64,000 nt of DNA, taken from positions 1,550,001 through 1,614,000 of the forward strand of contig NZ_BIFR01000002.1 in NCBI RefSeq assembly GCF_003967535.1. Direction: 5' to 3'. Both the position numbers and the translations under genes were made by a program. Source of the stretch: Tengunoibacter tsumagoiensis (lineage in GTDB: Bacteria > Chloroflexota > Ktedonobacteria > Ktedonobacterales > Ktedonobacteraceae). The notes under the pieces are model-generated. The model saw only the letters and a program-made list of their open reading frames with translations. It was not told the origin of the DNA and did no database searches. The stretch's first letter is position 1; the number at the start of each line of letters is the position of its first letter. Below, in pieces: positions 34,359 through 43,046 of this stretch.

Positions 34359-36106
34359 CGAGTAACCTCCTCAGCAACTTGTAGTAATTGGGCAAAGCGC
34401 GAGTCGGGAGTAGAGGCAAGGAGCTGTCGTGGTCCATACTCACAGACCTGCCCCTGCTCCAGAACAAGCACATCATGAGCATAGGCGATCGTCTCTAGCC
34501 GATGTGCGACGATAATGCCTGTGCGCCCTTCGAGTAATTGACGCAATGCATTGTGCACCAGACGATCCGTGGCCGGGTCCAGCCGCGCAGATGCCTCGTC
34601 CAGAATGACTAGATCGGGATCAAGCAACAGGACGCGTGCACACGCCAGTATCTGACTCTGGCCAGCCGAAAGACCCACGCCCTCAGAGAAAAGGTGCGTC
34701 TCCAGTCCAGCAGGCAGCTCCTGTAACCAGCTAGATAATCCGAGCGTATCCAGCACCTGGCAAATCTGTTCATCAGGGATACGCTCATCAAAAAGGGTCA
34801 GATTATCGCGTACACTGGCATGAAAGAGCTGCACTTCCTGAGTGACCAGGGCAATACGCGAGCGCACAGCCCTTAGCTGGACTGAACGGAGATCGACACC
34901 ACCCAGTCGCACAGAACCAGTCAGCGGATCAGAGAACCGCATGAGGAGTCGCGTCAGTGTCGTTTTCCCACTCCCCGTATGCCCCACGATTCCCAGCACA
35001 CGACCAGGAGCAAGTGAGACGCTGATATTGCGTAAGATCTGAGCATCTTCTGTATATCCAAATGAGACGTTATCCAATTCCACTCCCAGGGGGCCCGGTG
35101 GCAATGCCCTTCCAGGGCCATCAATCACGCGTGGTACTTTCCTTAAAAGAGCCTCTATCCGCACAATACTGGCGTCTGCCTGTTGCAGCTCCTGTATTTC
35201 TTTGCGAATCTGTTCAGTTGGTTGACGTAGCATGTTGGTACACTGAAAGATCAGATAGACCGTCCCAATCGTGACCATGCCAGTTTTGAAAAGCACGGCA
35301 CTGACAGCAAAAGCAGCCACTGTTCCGAGCGCAAACAGCCCCAGGCTGATAGCCGTCATGCCATAGCCCCACATCTGAGCTTTTCGTTTGATCCTGAGCC
35401 AGGACCGCATCACTTCAGCACAACGGCGCAACACAAATTCCGTTGCCCCACTGGAGCGGATATCCTGCAATCCGGCCAGATACTCACTTAGAAAGCCAAA
35501 GAAATCTGCATTGGCCTGACGATCAGCGGTCCATGATGGGGTGGCGATAGCTCGTATCCACAGGATAGAGAGGAAGGCGGTACCCACAAAGGCGCTCATT
35601 ACCAGACCAATGCGCCAGTCAACGTAGGACAGTAGCGCAATCACACCGAGCAATAAAAGAACATTTCCCAGCACGGAGACCACAAAGCGCGAGAAGAAGC
35701 GAGCCAGCGTCGCGACATCCCCATCTACTCGCTCAATCAACTCACCAGGCGTGTGAGCTGTGTGAAATGCGGCATCCAATCGTAACAGGTGCGCAACAAG
35801 GTCGGCACGCAAAGCATTGGTAGCCGTCCAGCTCACCTGTTCCGCCACATACGTTTCGGCAATGGTCAGCCCCTGCCCCAACAGGGCCAGAACCATTGTC
35901 AGCACTGCCAACCAGACGAGATTGGAGAGAGCAGCACCAGCGATCGCTTGATCGATGAAGATGCTTGCAACCAGTGGGGTGATGACCTGCACGCCGATGG
36001 TGCAACAGAGGATAAACGCCAGCAGCAGCATCCATAGCCACTGCGCTCGCAGATAGTGAGCGAGCAATTGCCCATAGCGTTGTAGTGCCTGCAAAGAGCG
36101 CCTCAT
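34355..36106 (-). CDS. ABC exporter half, catalytic subunit
   Basis: A 583-aa fused TMD-NBD half transporter. Walker A is GHTGSGKTT near residue 374, signature LSAGQSQ near 480, and Walker B LVILDEAS near 497 with the catalytic Glu intact; the H-loop is IVAHRLE. The ATG at 36106 has AAGGA 7 nt upstream; in-frame codons up to 36271 add 55 residues without a site. It is translated just before the degenerate partner with an ATGA overlap, so the two form a heterodimer. The signature Ala in place of the second Gly of LSGGQ is a common variant. Confidence 0.92.
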   Translation of the reverse strand: MRRSLQALQRYGQLLAHYLRAQWLWMLLLAFILCCTIGVQVITPLVASIFIDQAIAGAALSNLVWLAVLTMVLALLGQGLTIAETYVAEQVSWTATNALRADLVAHLLRLDAAFHTAHTPGELIERVDGDVATLARFFSRFVVSVLGNVLLLLGVIALLSYVDWRIGLVMSAFVGTAFLSILWIRAIATPSWTADRQANADFFGFLSEYLAGLQDIRSSGATEFVLRRCAEVMRSWLRIKRKAQMWGYGMTAISLGLFALGTVAAFAVSAVLFKTGMVTIGTVYLIFQCTNMLRQPTEQIRKEIQELQQADASIVRIEALLRKVPRVIDGPGRALPPGPLGVELDNVSFGYTEDAQILRNISVSLAPGRVLGIVGHTGSGKTTLTRLLMRFSDPLTGSVRLGGVDLRSVQLRAVRSRIALVTQEVQLFHASVRDNLTLFDERIPDEQICQVLDTLGLSSWLQELPAGLETHLFSEGVGLSAGQSQILACARVLLLDPDLVILDEASARLDPATDRLVHNALRQLLEGRTGIIVAHRLETIAYAHDVLVLEQGQVCEYGPRQLLASTPDSRFAQLLQVAEEVTR

Positions 36107-36272
36107 CTTTTCTTCCTTTTCTTCAAAAATTATGGAGAGATCGTGTTTAGACAGCAGTACACTCGGTATGAGAGGATCGCTAGAAAGCATGAAGAACCTA
36201 TCAAGCGGTGTAAACGCTGTGGGATAAAGGGGGGGTACTGTTGAAGAGCTTAGCTTACCTGAAGCAGGCAAC

Positions 36273-36294
36273 GAAAAAAAGCCTGAAGAGGCTT
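36273..36294 (-). terminator. Intrinsic terminator (minus strand)
   Basis: On the minus strand AAGCCT-CTTC-AGGCTT is followed by seven T residues (plus-strand A run 36274-36280). It would stop leftward transcripts coming from the secreted-protein gene before the ABC operon. Confidence 0.75.
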
Positions 36295-36583
36295 AAGTGG
36301 GCTGACCTATGAACATGGGAAACAGAAGCTTACAGAAAGAAGGATCGTTTCTGTAGAGACTTCAGAACAAGGGATACAGACACTGAGAAGAGCGATCTGA
36401 TACTTCGCTCAATCTGATCAGTGGCAAACGCAGCTCACTTTGGCTCGCAGTACCATAAGTGTCTTTGCAGTCATGATAGAAGATACCTCCGAAAAATAAG
36501 ATATATAGAGTATACTCTCCTTTTCTCTCAAAAGCAAGATACGAACGGCTCATGGCTCATCTCAGAACATCCAATGCAAAGCA

Positions 36584-36634
36584 AGAAGGGTCTGGCGACT
36601 CGAGCGCCCCTGTCTCGAGCGGCCAGACCCTTCT
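36584..36634 (-). terminator. Long hairpin after the secreted EXORDIUM-like gene
   Basis: AGAAGGGTCTGGC near 36584 pairs with GCCAGACCCTTCT ending at 36634, with CTCGAG-containing inner arms. It lies just past the gene stop at 36658. There is no U-tract, like several other long hairpins in this window. Confidence 0.55.
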
Positions 36635-36657
36635 CTCCTGTCAAGTGGTGTCCTGGT

Positions 36658-37560
36658 TTACGGTCCAGTCAGAACGCAACCGCGTTTGGCGTTATCCCAC
36701 TCTTTCTGAAGGCGGTACGGATTGCCATTCAGCGTAATATTGGCGCCACTCGAGTTGCCGAAGTTCCAGGCACATTTATCGCCAATCTCTGAACCGCTGC
36801 TATCATACCAGGCATTCAGCAAGGGATCAGTGGCCGCTTCGATCTGCTCGTGTGAGGTCACATTGATTGTCTCGTCTGCGGCCTGATCTCCATTGGGGCC
36901 ATTCCCACCGTTGCAGCTAAAGCTGTAAGCATAGGGCATTGCCGCATAGATAGTGTTGCTGCCAAAGTAGCTGTGATAAGCACAGAAGGCATTGGAGGCA
37001 CACTGTGAATACGAGCTATCAAAGCAGAGATCCTGACCGGCTTCGGTGAAGACGAAGAAGATATTGTTCACACTTGAGCTCCAGCCATTCACGCTCTGTG
37101 CATAACTCACTTCATTCTGGATGTCGCTATCCAATAATGGACTTTCTGGATAGCCACTTGTGTCAACCCAGGCACCTGCAAAGGATGTGTTGCTTGGATA
37201 TTGACCGGAAGAATTTTTGTACTGCTTATTGTTGTTGTACAGTCCGCTCCCACCAATGTCACCAAAATACCGCTCGATCAGACTGTGATAGGTGGACGAT
37301 ACGTTGCCGGTTGGCTCCCAGAAAATAGCATAGGTATTGGTTGTTCCGGCTTCAACTGCCCCTCCATGATAGGAAAGATTCCCTGCAAGAGGTGCGTATT
37401 TCGCGTTCGTTACGACAGATTTTGTACTTCCATCGTGCTGCAAAAAATGAACTTTCTGGAAATGAGCACTGGATGCAGCCGAGGCGCTCAATGGGGTTAA
37501 GGCTGAGATGATCAGCAAGAGTAGTGGAAAAGCAAGTACTGTTAATGCTCGTTGTTTCAT
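36658..37560 (-). CDS. Secreted EXORDIUM/phosphate-induced-like protein with HExxE motif
   Basis: A 300-aa exported protein with a clear signal peptide (about residues 1-28: basic start, LLLLIISAL core, SASAAS cleavage region). The mature part resembles bacterial EXORDIUM/Phi-1 relatives: YHGGAV near 64, TYAIFWEP near 74, NNIFFVFT near 166, FCAYHS near 193, and TSHEQIEAATDPLLNAW near 237. HEQIE could bind zinc, but metallopeptidase activity is unproven. Six cysteines suggest disulfides. It stands alone between two terminator-like hairpins and a long promoter region. It is probably extracellular. Confidence 0.78.
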   Translation of the reverse strand: MKQRALTVLAFPLLLLIISALTPLSASAASSAHFQKVHFLQHDGSTKSVVTNAKYAPLAGNLSYHGGAVEAGTTNTYAIFWEPTGNVSSTYHSLIERYFGDIGGSGLYNNNKQYKNSSGQYPSNTSFAGAWVDTSGYPESPLLDSDIQNEVSYAQSVNGWSSSVNNIFFVFTEAGQDLCFDSSYSQCASNAFCAYHSYFGSNTIYAAMPYAYSFSCNGGNGPNGDQAADETINVTSHEQIEAATDPLLNAWYDSSGSEIGDKCAWNFGNSSGANITLNGNPYRLQKEWDNAKRGCVLTGP

Positions 37561-37990
37561 GCATAACTCCTGAAAGTAAGCTGGATGCCTGAAAAAGAGT
37601 GTTGCTAGCCAGCGAATATCGGCTCCTCATCTTTTAAGAGGCATAAAGGTGAAGACCGTTTTATTCAGTGCTATTGATTATAAGTATACATAGAATTATT
37701 CATGTACGATTCATTTTATTCTTACTTTACCGATACCCATAGTAAGACAGGGTAGAAGTTCTGCCAATGCTTGGAAGGCAATACAGAGGCATAGTGTTTT
37801 ACGATAATTCAAGCTGTCTTATACCAAAAATCTTCTCTAAGAATTATGTAAGGCCCTTTTTTATCTCTCTATCTGTATAGTTGAGAGTCGATGGAACACA
37901 CTGCACAAAGCGCCTATTCCTGTTCGCAGGCACATTGCCGTCTCATTTTTGGGTGTCTGGTTGGTTGTAGGAGGAAAAGTAGTAGAAAGG
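37561..37990. other. Intergenic, divergent promoters
   Basis: An AT-rich gap between the leftward secreted-protein gene and the rightward crystallin-like gene. I see no coding sequence or repeat in it. Confidence 0.4.
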
Positions 37991-38023
37991 TTGACAAAAG
38001 TAGGATACTAAAAGTAGTATAAT
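37991..38023 (+). promoter_or_regulatory. Sigma-70-like promoter of the AFP1-like gene
   Basis: TTGACA at 37991-37996 is followed after 18 nt by TAGTAT (38015-38020), overlapping TATAAT at 38018-38023. Transcription starting near 38030 leaves a leader that contains the AAAGGA site of the ATG at 38063, supporting that start. Confidence 0.6.
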
Positions 38024-38062
38024 AGAAGAAGAATGTCAATGTGGAGAAAGGATTTTCCCTTG

Positions 38063-38428
38063 ATGCATAGCAAAAAACTGTTGCCGTATCTCGCATTCTT
38101 GTTCTTAACGCTAGTCCTCCCCTTTTCCTTTGCATCTGCACGAGCACATGCAGCACCACTCTCGCATGCAACTGTTTCTGTTCCATGCTCATCCTCCAAT
38201 AAATTGAAAATCAATACGGATTCAGGCGATGTCTACTGTTTTCAGCAATCGGGAACAGAGACAGTCAATATCTACAGTCCCAACCATGTGGCCTCAAACT
38301 ATTGGTCGGGGTACCTGTATTTCTCGTCTGGTGAGCCCATCCTTTTCTGTAATAATGATTCCTGGTATCTTGGACCAGCCGGTCAAACGATCACATCCGT
38401 TGTGATTTCGCCTATTATGCTCTGTTGA
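38063..38428 (+). CDS. Secreted AFP1-like beta/gamma-crystallin-type small protein
   Basis: A 121-aa protein with a signal peptide (MHSKK, hydrophobic LAFLFLTLVLPF, ending ARAHA). The mature domain of about 90 residues resembles the Streptomyces antifungal protein AFP1, a crystallin-fold protein related to yeast killer toxin. The pattern LKINTDSGDVYCFQQSGTETV-type strand, then NIYSPNHVASNYWSG and YLYFSSG, follows that fold, and four Cys residues could pair. The start at 38063 has AAAGGA 10 nt upstream; an ATG ten codons earlier would sit almost at the transcript start. A strong hairpin follows. Antifungal activity is a guess from fold similarity. Confidence 0.7.
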   Translation: MHSKKLLPYLAFLFLTLVLPFSFASARAHAAPLSHATVSVPCSSSNKLKINTDSGDVYCFQQSGTETVNIYSPNHVASNYWSGYLYFSSGEPILFCNNDSWYLGPAGQTITSVVISPIMLC

Positions 38429-38466
38429 TACGCCTACTATTGTCTTTCCCTTCAAAAGTCATTTAT

Positions 38467-38506
38467 ATGATGCCTCGAGCCGTCTTAAGATGGCTCGAGG
38501 CATCAT
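38467..38506 (+). terminator. Hairpin after the AFP1-like gene
   Basis: ATGATGCCTCGAGCC (38467-38481) pairs perfectly with GGCTCGAGGCATCAT (38492-38506) around a 10-nt loop, 38 bp past the stop codon. No U-tract follows. Confidence 0.65.
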
Positions 38507-38638
38507 GCATTGTGAAAACGAACAGAGAGCCACAATCTTGCAAAGAGCCCATCAGCAACCTTCTAAATATTATGTTTATCTGTCAGGTTGATTACCGGTC
38601 ATCACAGTATATGTGATGATGAGAAGGATATACTGTCT

Positions 38639-39118
38639 ATGCAGATCGCAATACTTACCGGGGGAAGTCGGGGCGATGTTCAGCCATATGTAGCTTTAGG
38701 GAAGGGCTTACAAGATGCCGGGCATATGGTACGTATTCTGTCTTCTGATGACTTTCAGGATGTAGTCACGGACACCGGGCTGGACTTCGTTTCGACTGGG
38801 GGTAATGCACAGGCTGTGGCTCAGGAGATCCAGAGTCTGGTGGCACAAGGGAAGACGCTTGAGGTTTTTGCTCAGATGAAGCGAGCCGCCGAAAAACAGG
38901 CGGTTCAGGCGACCGAAAGAGGTCTGGCTGCCTGTCAGGGCTCAGACCTGATTCTGGGTGAACTCAGTGGGCTCTCCAGTGGGCGTGCACTCGCAGAAAA
39001 ATTGGGCATCCCTTTGCTGCTTGCCTATTTAGTACCTTTTACCGCAACCAGTGCATTCCCAAGTCCATTGACGCCAATTCCTCATTCATTTTTCATCGAT
39101 GATGGTGGCGAGATATAA
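38639..39118 (+). pseudogene. Truncated glycosyltransferase family 28/1 (N-terminal domain only)
   Basis: A 159-aa fragment begins like a complete GT28-type sterol/macrolide glycosyltransferase (MQIAILTGGSRGDVQPYVAL) with AAGGA ten nt upstream. It runs through the acceptor-binding half to PIPHSFF and then stops at 39118. The C-terminal UDP-sugar-binding domain (about 250 residues) is absent and not found nearby in another frame. The break falls next to a GATGATGG/CCATCATC inverted repeat at about 39093-39126. It is most likely a decayed gene; a functional single-domain product is unlikely. Confidence 0.75.
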
Positions 39119-39175
39119 GCCATCATCTCGCTTTCGCGTCCGATATCCACAAGAGACGATGTAGACACAGACCTC

Positions 39176-39982
39176 TTACGACCAGACCTTCGCATTCTGA
39201 AATTGGACTGTTGACTGCCCTTTATTCACAGCCAGGAGCCCGACTGTGCCTGTATTTGGGATGTTTACTCCCTCGACACTATAGATGAGGTGACGATTGA
39301 TATACATCTCTATATGGGTCCCATTGACGATGATCCCTAATAGATTGGGGTGATGATAGCCCGTCACCGCAATACCAGGTTTCGTACAATAGGTAGTACA
39401 GGGAAATGACGGTGCATTGGTCTGAGGGTGATAAAAGAGAGTGTAATAGCCATTATAGTCCAGGGTAAAATAATACTGCACCCCTTGCTTGTCTCCAAAC
39501 AGGATGCCTCCAGAGTTTCCATCCAGAATGGTCATCTGGGCTTCAAAAGCAAAGTGGTTTAACGGGAGCGGGGAATGTTTTGCATAACAGGTCTGTGTCA
39601 CGTTATCAGGATGAGTCACCTGGTAGGCACCATTCTGAAATGTACAATAGGTCTGGTCGTCATCCCACAGTTCAGCACTCTGGTTGGACAGTGAATCGGA
39701 CCAGATCTGGCTCAGATGGAGTTCTGTGAGCCGACGACTAAAATCAGTATCATCTGAGACGCTCGATGTAGCCACTACTGAAGGTGTCGAGGACTCAGTT
39801 GGATTGAACTGTGGGATAGGTGTGGAGGGCTCGGTTGGCTTAAATGGCGGGACAGGTGTCGAAGAAGTGTTTTGAGATGAAGGAGTATGTATCAGCAGGA
39901 ATAGTCCACCAATGATTGCTACTATAATTGCACCGATGGTAGTGATAATGGCGGCAGCAATTACGCCATTTCTGTCTGGCAT
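39176..39982 (-). CDS. Membrane-anchored lectin-like (LamG/DUF1080-type) domain protein
   Basis: A 268-aa protein with one N-terminal membrane anchor (about residues 8-32, AAIITTIGAIIVAIIGGLF), then a Thr/Pro/Ser-rich linker with repeated PTEPSTP and PTESSTP units (about 40-70), then a beta-rich domain of about 180 residues. That domain (FEAQMTILDGNSGGILFG, YYFTLDYNGYYTLF, VEGVNIPNTGTVGLLA) resembles concanavalin-like 3-keto-disaccharide hydrolase or LamG folds. The ATG at 39982 has AAAGGAG 8 nt upstream. It is likely an extracytoplasmic sugar-binding protein. Ktedonobacteria carry many such modular surface proteins. Confidence 0.7.
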   Translation of the reverse strand: MPDRNGVIAAAIITTIGAIIVAIIGGLFLLIHTPSSQNTSSTPVPPFKPTEPSTPIPQFNPTESSTPSVVATSSVSDDTDFSRRLTELHLSQIWSDSLSNQSAELWDDDQTYCTFQNGAYQVTHPDNVTQTCYAKHSPLPLNHFAFEAQMTILDGNSGGILFGDKQGVQYYFTLDYNGYYTLFYHPQTNAPSFPCTTYCTKPGIAVTGYHHPNLLGIIVNGTHIEMYINRHLIYSVEGVNIPNTGTVGLLAVNKGQSTVQFQNAKVWS

Positions 39983-40086
39983 TGAGCGTTCTCCTTTCGC
40001 GAAAGAGAGAGCTAAGCAAAACATCAATATTCCTATAGAGAATTACGCAGTAAAACGCTTATAGTTGCGTTTAGAGGGGTCAAGAC

Positions 40087-40884
40087 TTACGATATCTTGG
40101 GCGGACCTGCGCTGATGCGCGTTCGTATATCATAGGTACGGGTGACACCCTCCAATTCCCACATGCTCTCCAGCCACCAGGTTGCTCCAGCTTCAGCATA
40201 GGGACGAACAATCGCGGCTGCACTGGCCGGGTCATCTGGAGGGGTCTCACCCTCTGTGATGACGTCAAACGGTGTCGAGTGAGTACGAAGAGCCTCGATC
40301 GCAACTCTACGCTCGTATAATTCTTCCGGCGTTCCCACAATGACGGCTCCATCGAAGCTGGCCGCACGCCGAATCTGGCTCTGCTTCGCACCACCCACTA
40401 CCCAGATAGGAATGCGAGGATGTTGGTGTGGTTGATGCGTATGCCAACCGATATTTGTCTGCATTTTCTGTAAATGGTAGTAGCGACCCTCGTAGGTAAA
40501 GTCGTACAGATCCTTCCCATGCCACCAGTTATCGAGAAGTGTCAGCCCTTCATCAAGGCGCTGCGCCCGTACTTTGTTATCTTGCATGCCAAATTTATCC
40601 AGTTCCAGGACACCGAGTCCGGCTGTCAGGATCGCGCGTCCTCCTGAAAGCTGATCGAGGGTTGCAGTTTGTGCAGCTACGTACCAGGGAGATTGCTCCG
40701 GAAGCGGCGTCAGCATTGTCCCTAGAGAGATACGTTGCGTGCGCATTGCAATCGCTGTTAATTTGATCCAGGCAGTCATCCAGTCATCTGGGAGAAAAAC
40801 TCCATCCCAGCCAGCCGCCTCGGCTTCCTGCGCTAATTCAACTACTTCTGGTGCAGTACCTATGAGAATAAAACCATATTTCAT
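40087..40884 (-). CDS. LLM-class flavin-dependent oxidoreductase
   Basis: A 265-aa luciferase-like monooxygenase family protein using FMN or F420. It begins with the beta-strand YGFILIGTAP, has GWDGVFLPDDW near 26, ISLGTMLTPLPEQSPWYVA near 52 and SGGRAILTAGLG near 80, all usual for the family. Length is a little short, and the fold looks complete. AAAGGAG lies 9 nt before the ATG. It is monocistronic. The substrate is unknown; F420-dependent members are common in Chloroflexi and Actinobacteria. Confidence 0.9.
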   Translation of the reverse strand: MKYGFILIGTAPEVVELAQEAEAAGWDGVFLPDDWMTAWIKLTAIAMRTQRISLGTMLTPLPEQSPWYVAAQTATLDQLSGGRAILTAGLGVLELDKFGMQDNKVRAQRLDEGLTLLDNWWHGKDLYDFTYEGRYYHLQKMQTNIGWHTHQPHQHPRIPIWVVGGAKQSQIRRAASFDGAVIVGTPEELYERRVAIEALRTHSTPFDVITEGETPPDDPASAAAIVRPYAEAGATWWLESMWELEGVTRTYDIRTRISAGPPKIS

Positions 40885-41110
40885 GGGGAAAAACTCCTTT
40901 TTTTAGAGAGGTCAACTCAACAAGAGGAGTATACACGAGAAACATGACACCTTCTGTCGTATAGGGATGATACAATGAGCCGCAGAGGCATTGAACGATT
41001 CTCAATAAATATTCGCCTCTCTCACAAATAATTTCGCTGTGATAAGAGGCATTGCTTTCTGGATTGAAGTTCTAGCATACTTTTCACCAATAGCGAAAGG
41101 ACTGATCAAT

Positions 41111-42055
41111 TTGACAGAGAACTCAGACTTTCACTCAACATTGCTTCAAGATGAGCAAGACTGGCAGCAGTTGCTGCAATCTGTCGAGCAAATTCACTCC
41201 TCTGATCCCTTTCATTGCATCTGGCATATGGGAGATCTCATGTGGACGCGATATAGGAACCAGGCGATAGATCCTCGCAAGCACATCAGACTGTGGAAAA
41301 ATGCTGCCGGCGAATTGCTGGCTTTTGCCTGGTTTCTTTCCTACGGCACAACTATTCAAGTTGCTCCAGATGCGCGCCAGCAAAAGGTACTCTATGAAGA
41401 CATCTTGAACTGGGCCGAAGAATACTGGCTTACAACCTTCGCTGATCAACCACAACGACGCAATCTCTGGTGTTACGCGTTTGATGATGATTCTTTCCTG
41501 CAAGAAGCCCTGTTTCAACATGGCTTTCAACGTGGAGAGGATTGTCAATTGCTTTTCTTTCAGGAGCTTTCTACTGAGTTAGCGAGATCCGAACTTCCTA
41601 TAGGATGGACTATTCGTCCGTTGAGAAACACTCAGGAGTATACTCGCCGAATAGAGATTGAGTTTGCAGCCTGGGGAATCGGCCAATCATTCGAGGATTA
41701 TCAGAGGATGCGAGCAGTTCCCGAATATCTTCCCGAACTTGACCTTGGCGTGTTTGATACAGAGGACACAATGCTGGCTTATACTACTATTTGGCTGGAT
41801 GGTCAGGGCAGTTGCGGCTATTTTGAGCCTGTGACAGTTCATCCCACAGCACAGCGCCAGGGGATTGGTCGTATGCTTTTACAGGAAGGGCTCTATCAAC
41901 TCAAGAACCAGGGAGCCAGATACGCGCGTGTGTGTCCACCTGATGATAACGAAGGGGCAAAAAAACTCTATGCTTCAGTTGGTTTTGTCAGGCACAATCA
42001 GACTTGGATCTGGGGGAAACAGTTAAGAAGAGTGGAAGAAAGCATCGGAAACTGA
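41111..42055 (+). CDS. Tandem GNAT-domain N-acetyltransferase
   Basis: A 314-aa double-GNAT protein. The N-terminal half is degenerate. The C-terminal half has the acetyl-CoA loop AQRQGIGRMLL near residue 250 and the late motif KKLYASVGFV. The start is probably TTG at 41111, which has AAAGGA nine nt upstream; a longer GTG-initiated frame to 41039 has no site. It resembles the 47-kb GNAT in overall plan. Substrate unknown. Confidence 0.8.
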   Translation: MTENSDFHSTLLQDEQDWQQLLQSVEQIHSSDPFHCIWHMGDLMWTRYRNQAIDPRKHIRLWKNAAGELLAFAWFLSYGTTIQVAPDARQQKVLYEDILNWAEEYWLTTFADQPQRRNLWCYAFDDDSFLQEALFQHGFQRGEDCQLLFFQELSTELARSELPIGWTIRPLRNTQEYTRRIEIEFAAWGIGQSFEDYQRMRAVPEYLPELDLGVFDTEDTMLAYTTIWLDGQGSCGYFEPVTVHPTAQRQGIGRMLLQEGLYQLKNQGARYARVCPPDDNEGAKKLYASVGFVRHNQTWIWGKQLRRVEESIGN

Positions 42056-42402
42056 AGGACTTACGATTACTATTCTGTAGGTGGTTGGCAGACATGTATA
42101 CATGTATAGTTTGTCCTATTAAAAATACGACCAGGAATCCACGCGTCTGGACGCGTATCGCTACAATATATTGAAATGTCTGCTCTTTATTCAGTATGCA
42201 TCTCCTCTACTCCCTGCTCTTTTCGAAAAAGGCAGGATAGGCATCGTTGTGCCCCGTTTCAAGGGGAGAAGACATTCCAATGCAAAGGCCAGCAACATCT
42301 GGATGCACTGGTATTGCAACCACAATCCCTTGACACTACTCAGGTAGACACCGCTCTGTTTGTAGATTTCTTAGCGAACGGCTTTCATCGCCGTCTCTTG
42401 CA
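42056..42402. other. Intergenic/decayed region with a 14-bp palindrome
   Basis: Contains the perfect palindrome ACATGTATACATGT at 42092-42105 and an ACGCGTctggACGCGT repeat near 42139-42154. From about 42200 a plus-strand frame in another register looks like the lost 5-prime part of the nuclease-like gene that follows. Confidence 0.4.
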
Positions 42403-42882
42403 TTGTTTTGTGGGGTCAACACAAGCCGCACCTGGTCGCTAGAGGCTCTCCTCAAACAGACTCGTCCCCCATCGCCGCAGACGCTGATTGACGCTTTAGA
42501 ATATTGTTGTTTGTGGCACATTGCTTTTGAACACCCAACAATGCAGGTATGGCAAAGACATCCACGGCTAGCCCCGCTCAATAATCTTGGCTGGACCTTT
42601 GAATGGGTGATCCAGGCTCTCCTGGAACGAGAGTATAGTGCACTTGTACGACGCCACGTCCATTTGGGTGAGATTGCGGCACTCGGTGAAATTGATATTC
42701 TTGCTCTTCTTCCAGATCGGAGATCGCTCCTGATCGAGTGCAAGTCAAGCTCTAAAGGACTCACCAATCTTCAAATAGACCGTTTTGTTGCCAAAGCTCG
42801 GGGATTTCCTGGAGCTTGTTCCTTGTTTCTTTTTTGTTTACCCCCATCAGCATACGCAGTTTTGTATGTATTTCGGCTATAA
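42403..42882 (+). pseudogene. PD-(D/E)XK nuclease-like protein, probably 5-prime frameshifted
   Basis: About 159 codons ending with a recognisable PD-(D/E)XK nuclease core: GEIDILAL followed by LLIECKSSSKG, which supplies the acidic and Lys residues of the active site, then a helix (QIDRFVAKARG). There is no ATG or ribosome site at the 5-prime end (only TTG at 42403), and the preceding frame to 42442 reads plausibly as its N-terminal part. It therefore looks frameshifted or truncated. It sits just ahead of the TIR-NACHT gene, and such nuclease domains are common in defence islands. Confidence 0.55.
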
Positions 42883-43046
42883 AAAATGATTTATTTTCAT
42901 ATTTCTCCTTCTTCTTTAAGGCTCATAGTGAAAGTGAGGCGTGAATGCCTTATAATAAAAGGAAGGATGAACGCTGAAAAAAGCGAGAAGAAAGAACAGC
43001 GTACATAATCACCCGATACGAGTCTCACATCGACAGGAGGGCCCCA

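Larger units (their letters stand above)
36107..36657. other. Intergenic region upstream of the ABC exporter operon
   Basis: About 550 bp containing the presumed ABC promoter, an intrinsic terminator at 36273-36294 and a long hairpin at 36584-36634. No coding sequence is convincing. Confidence 0.5.

Noticed and set aside
42092..42105. 14-bp palindrome as recombinase attachment site
   Set aside because: No second copy was found at the other side of the recombinase/TIR region, so this cannot be supported.
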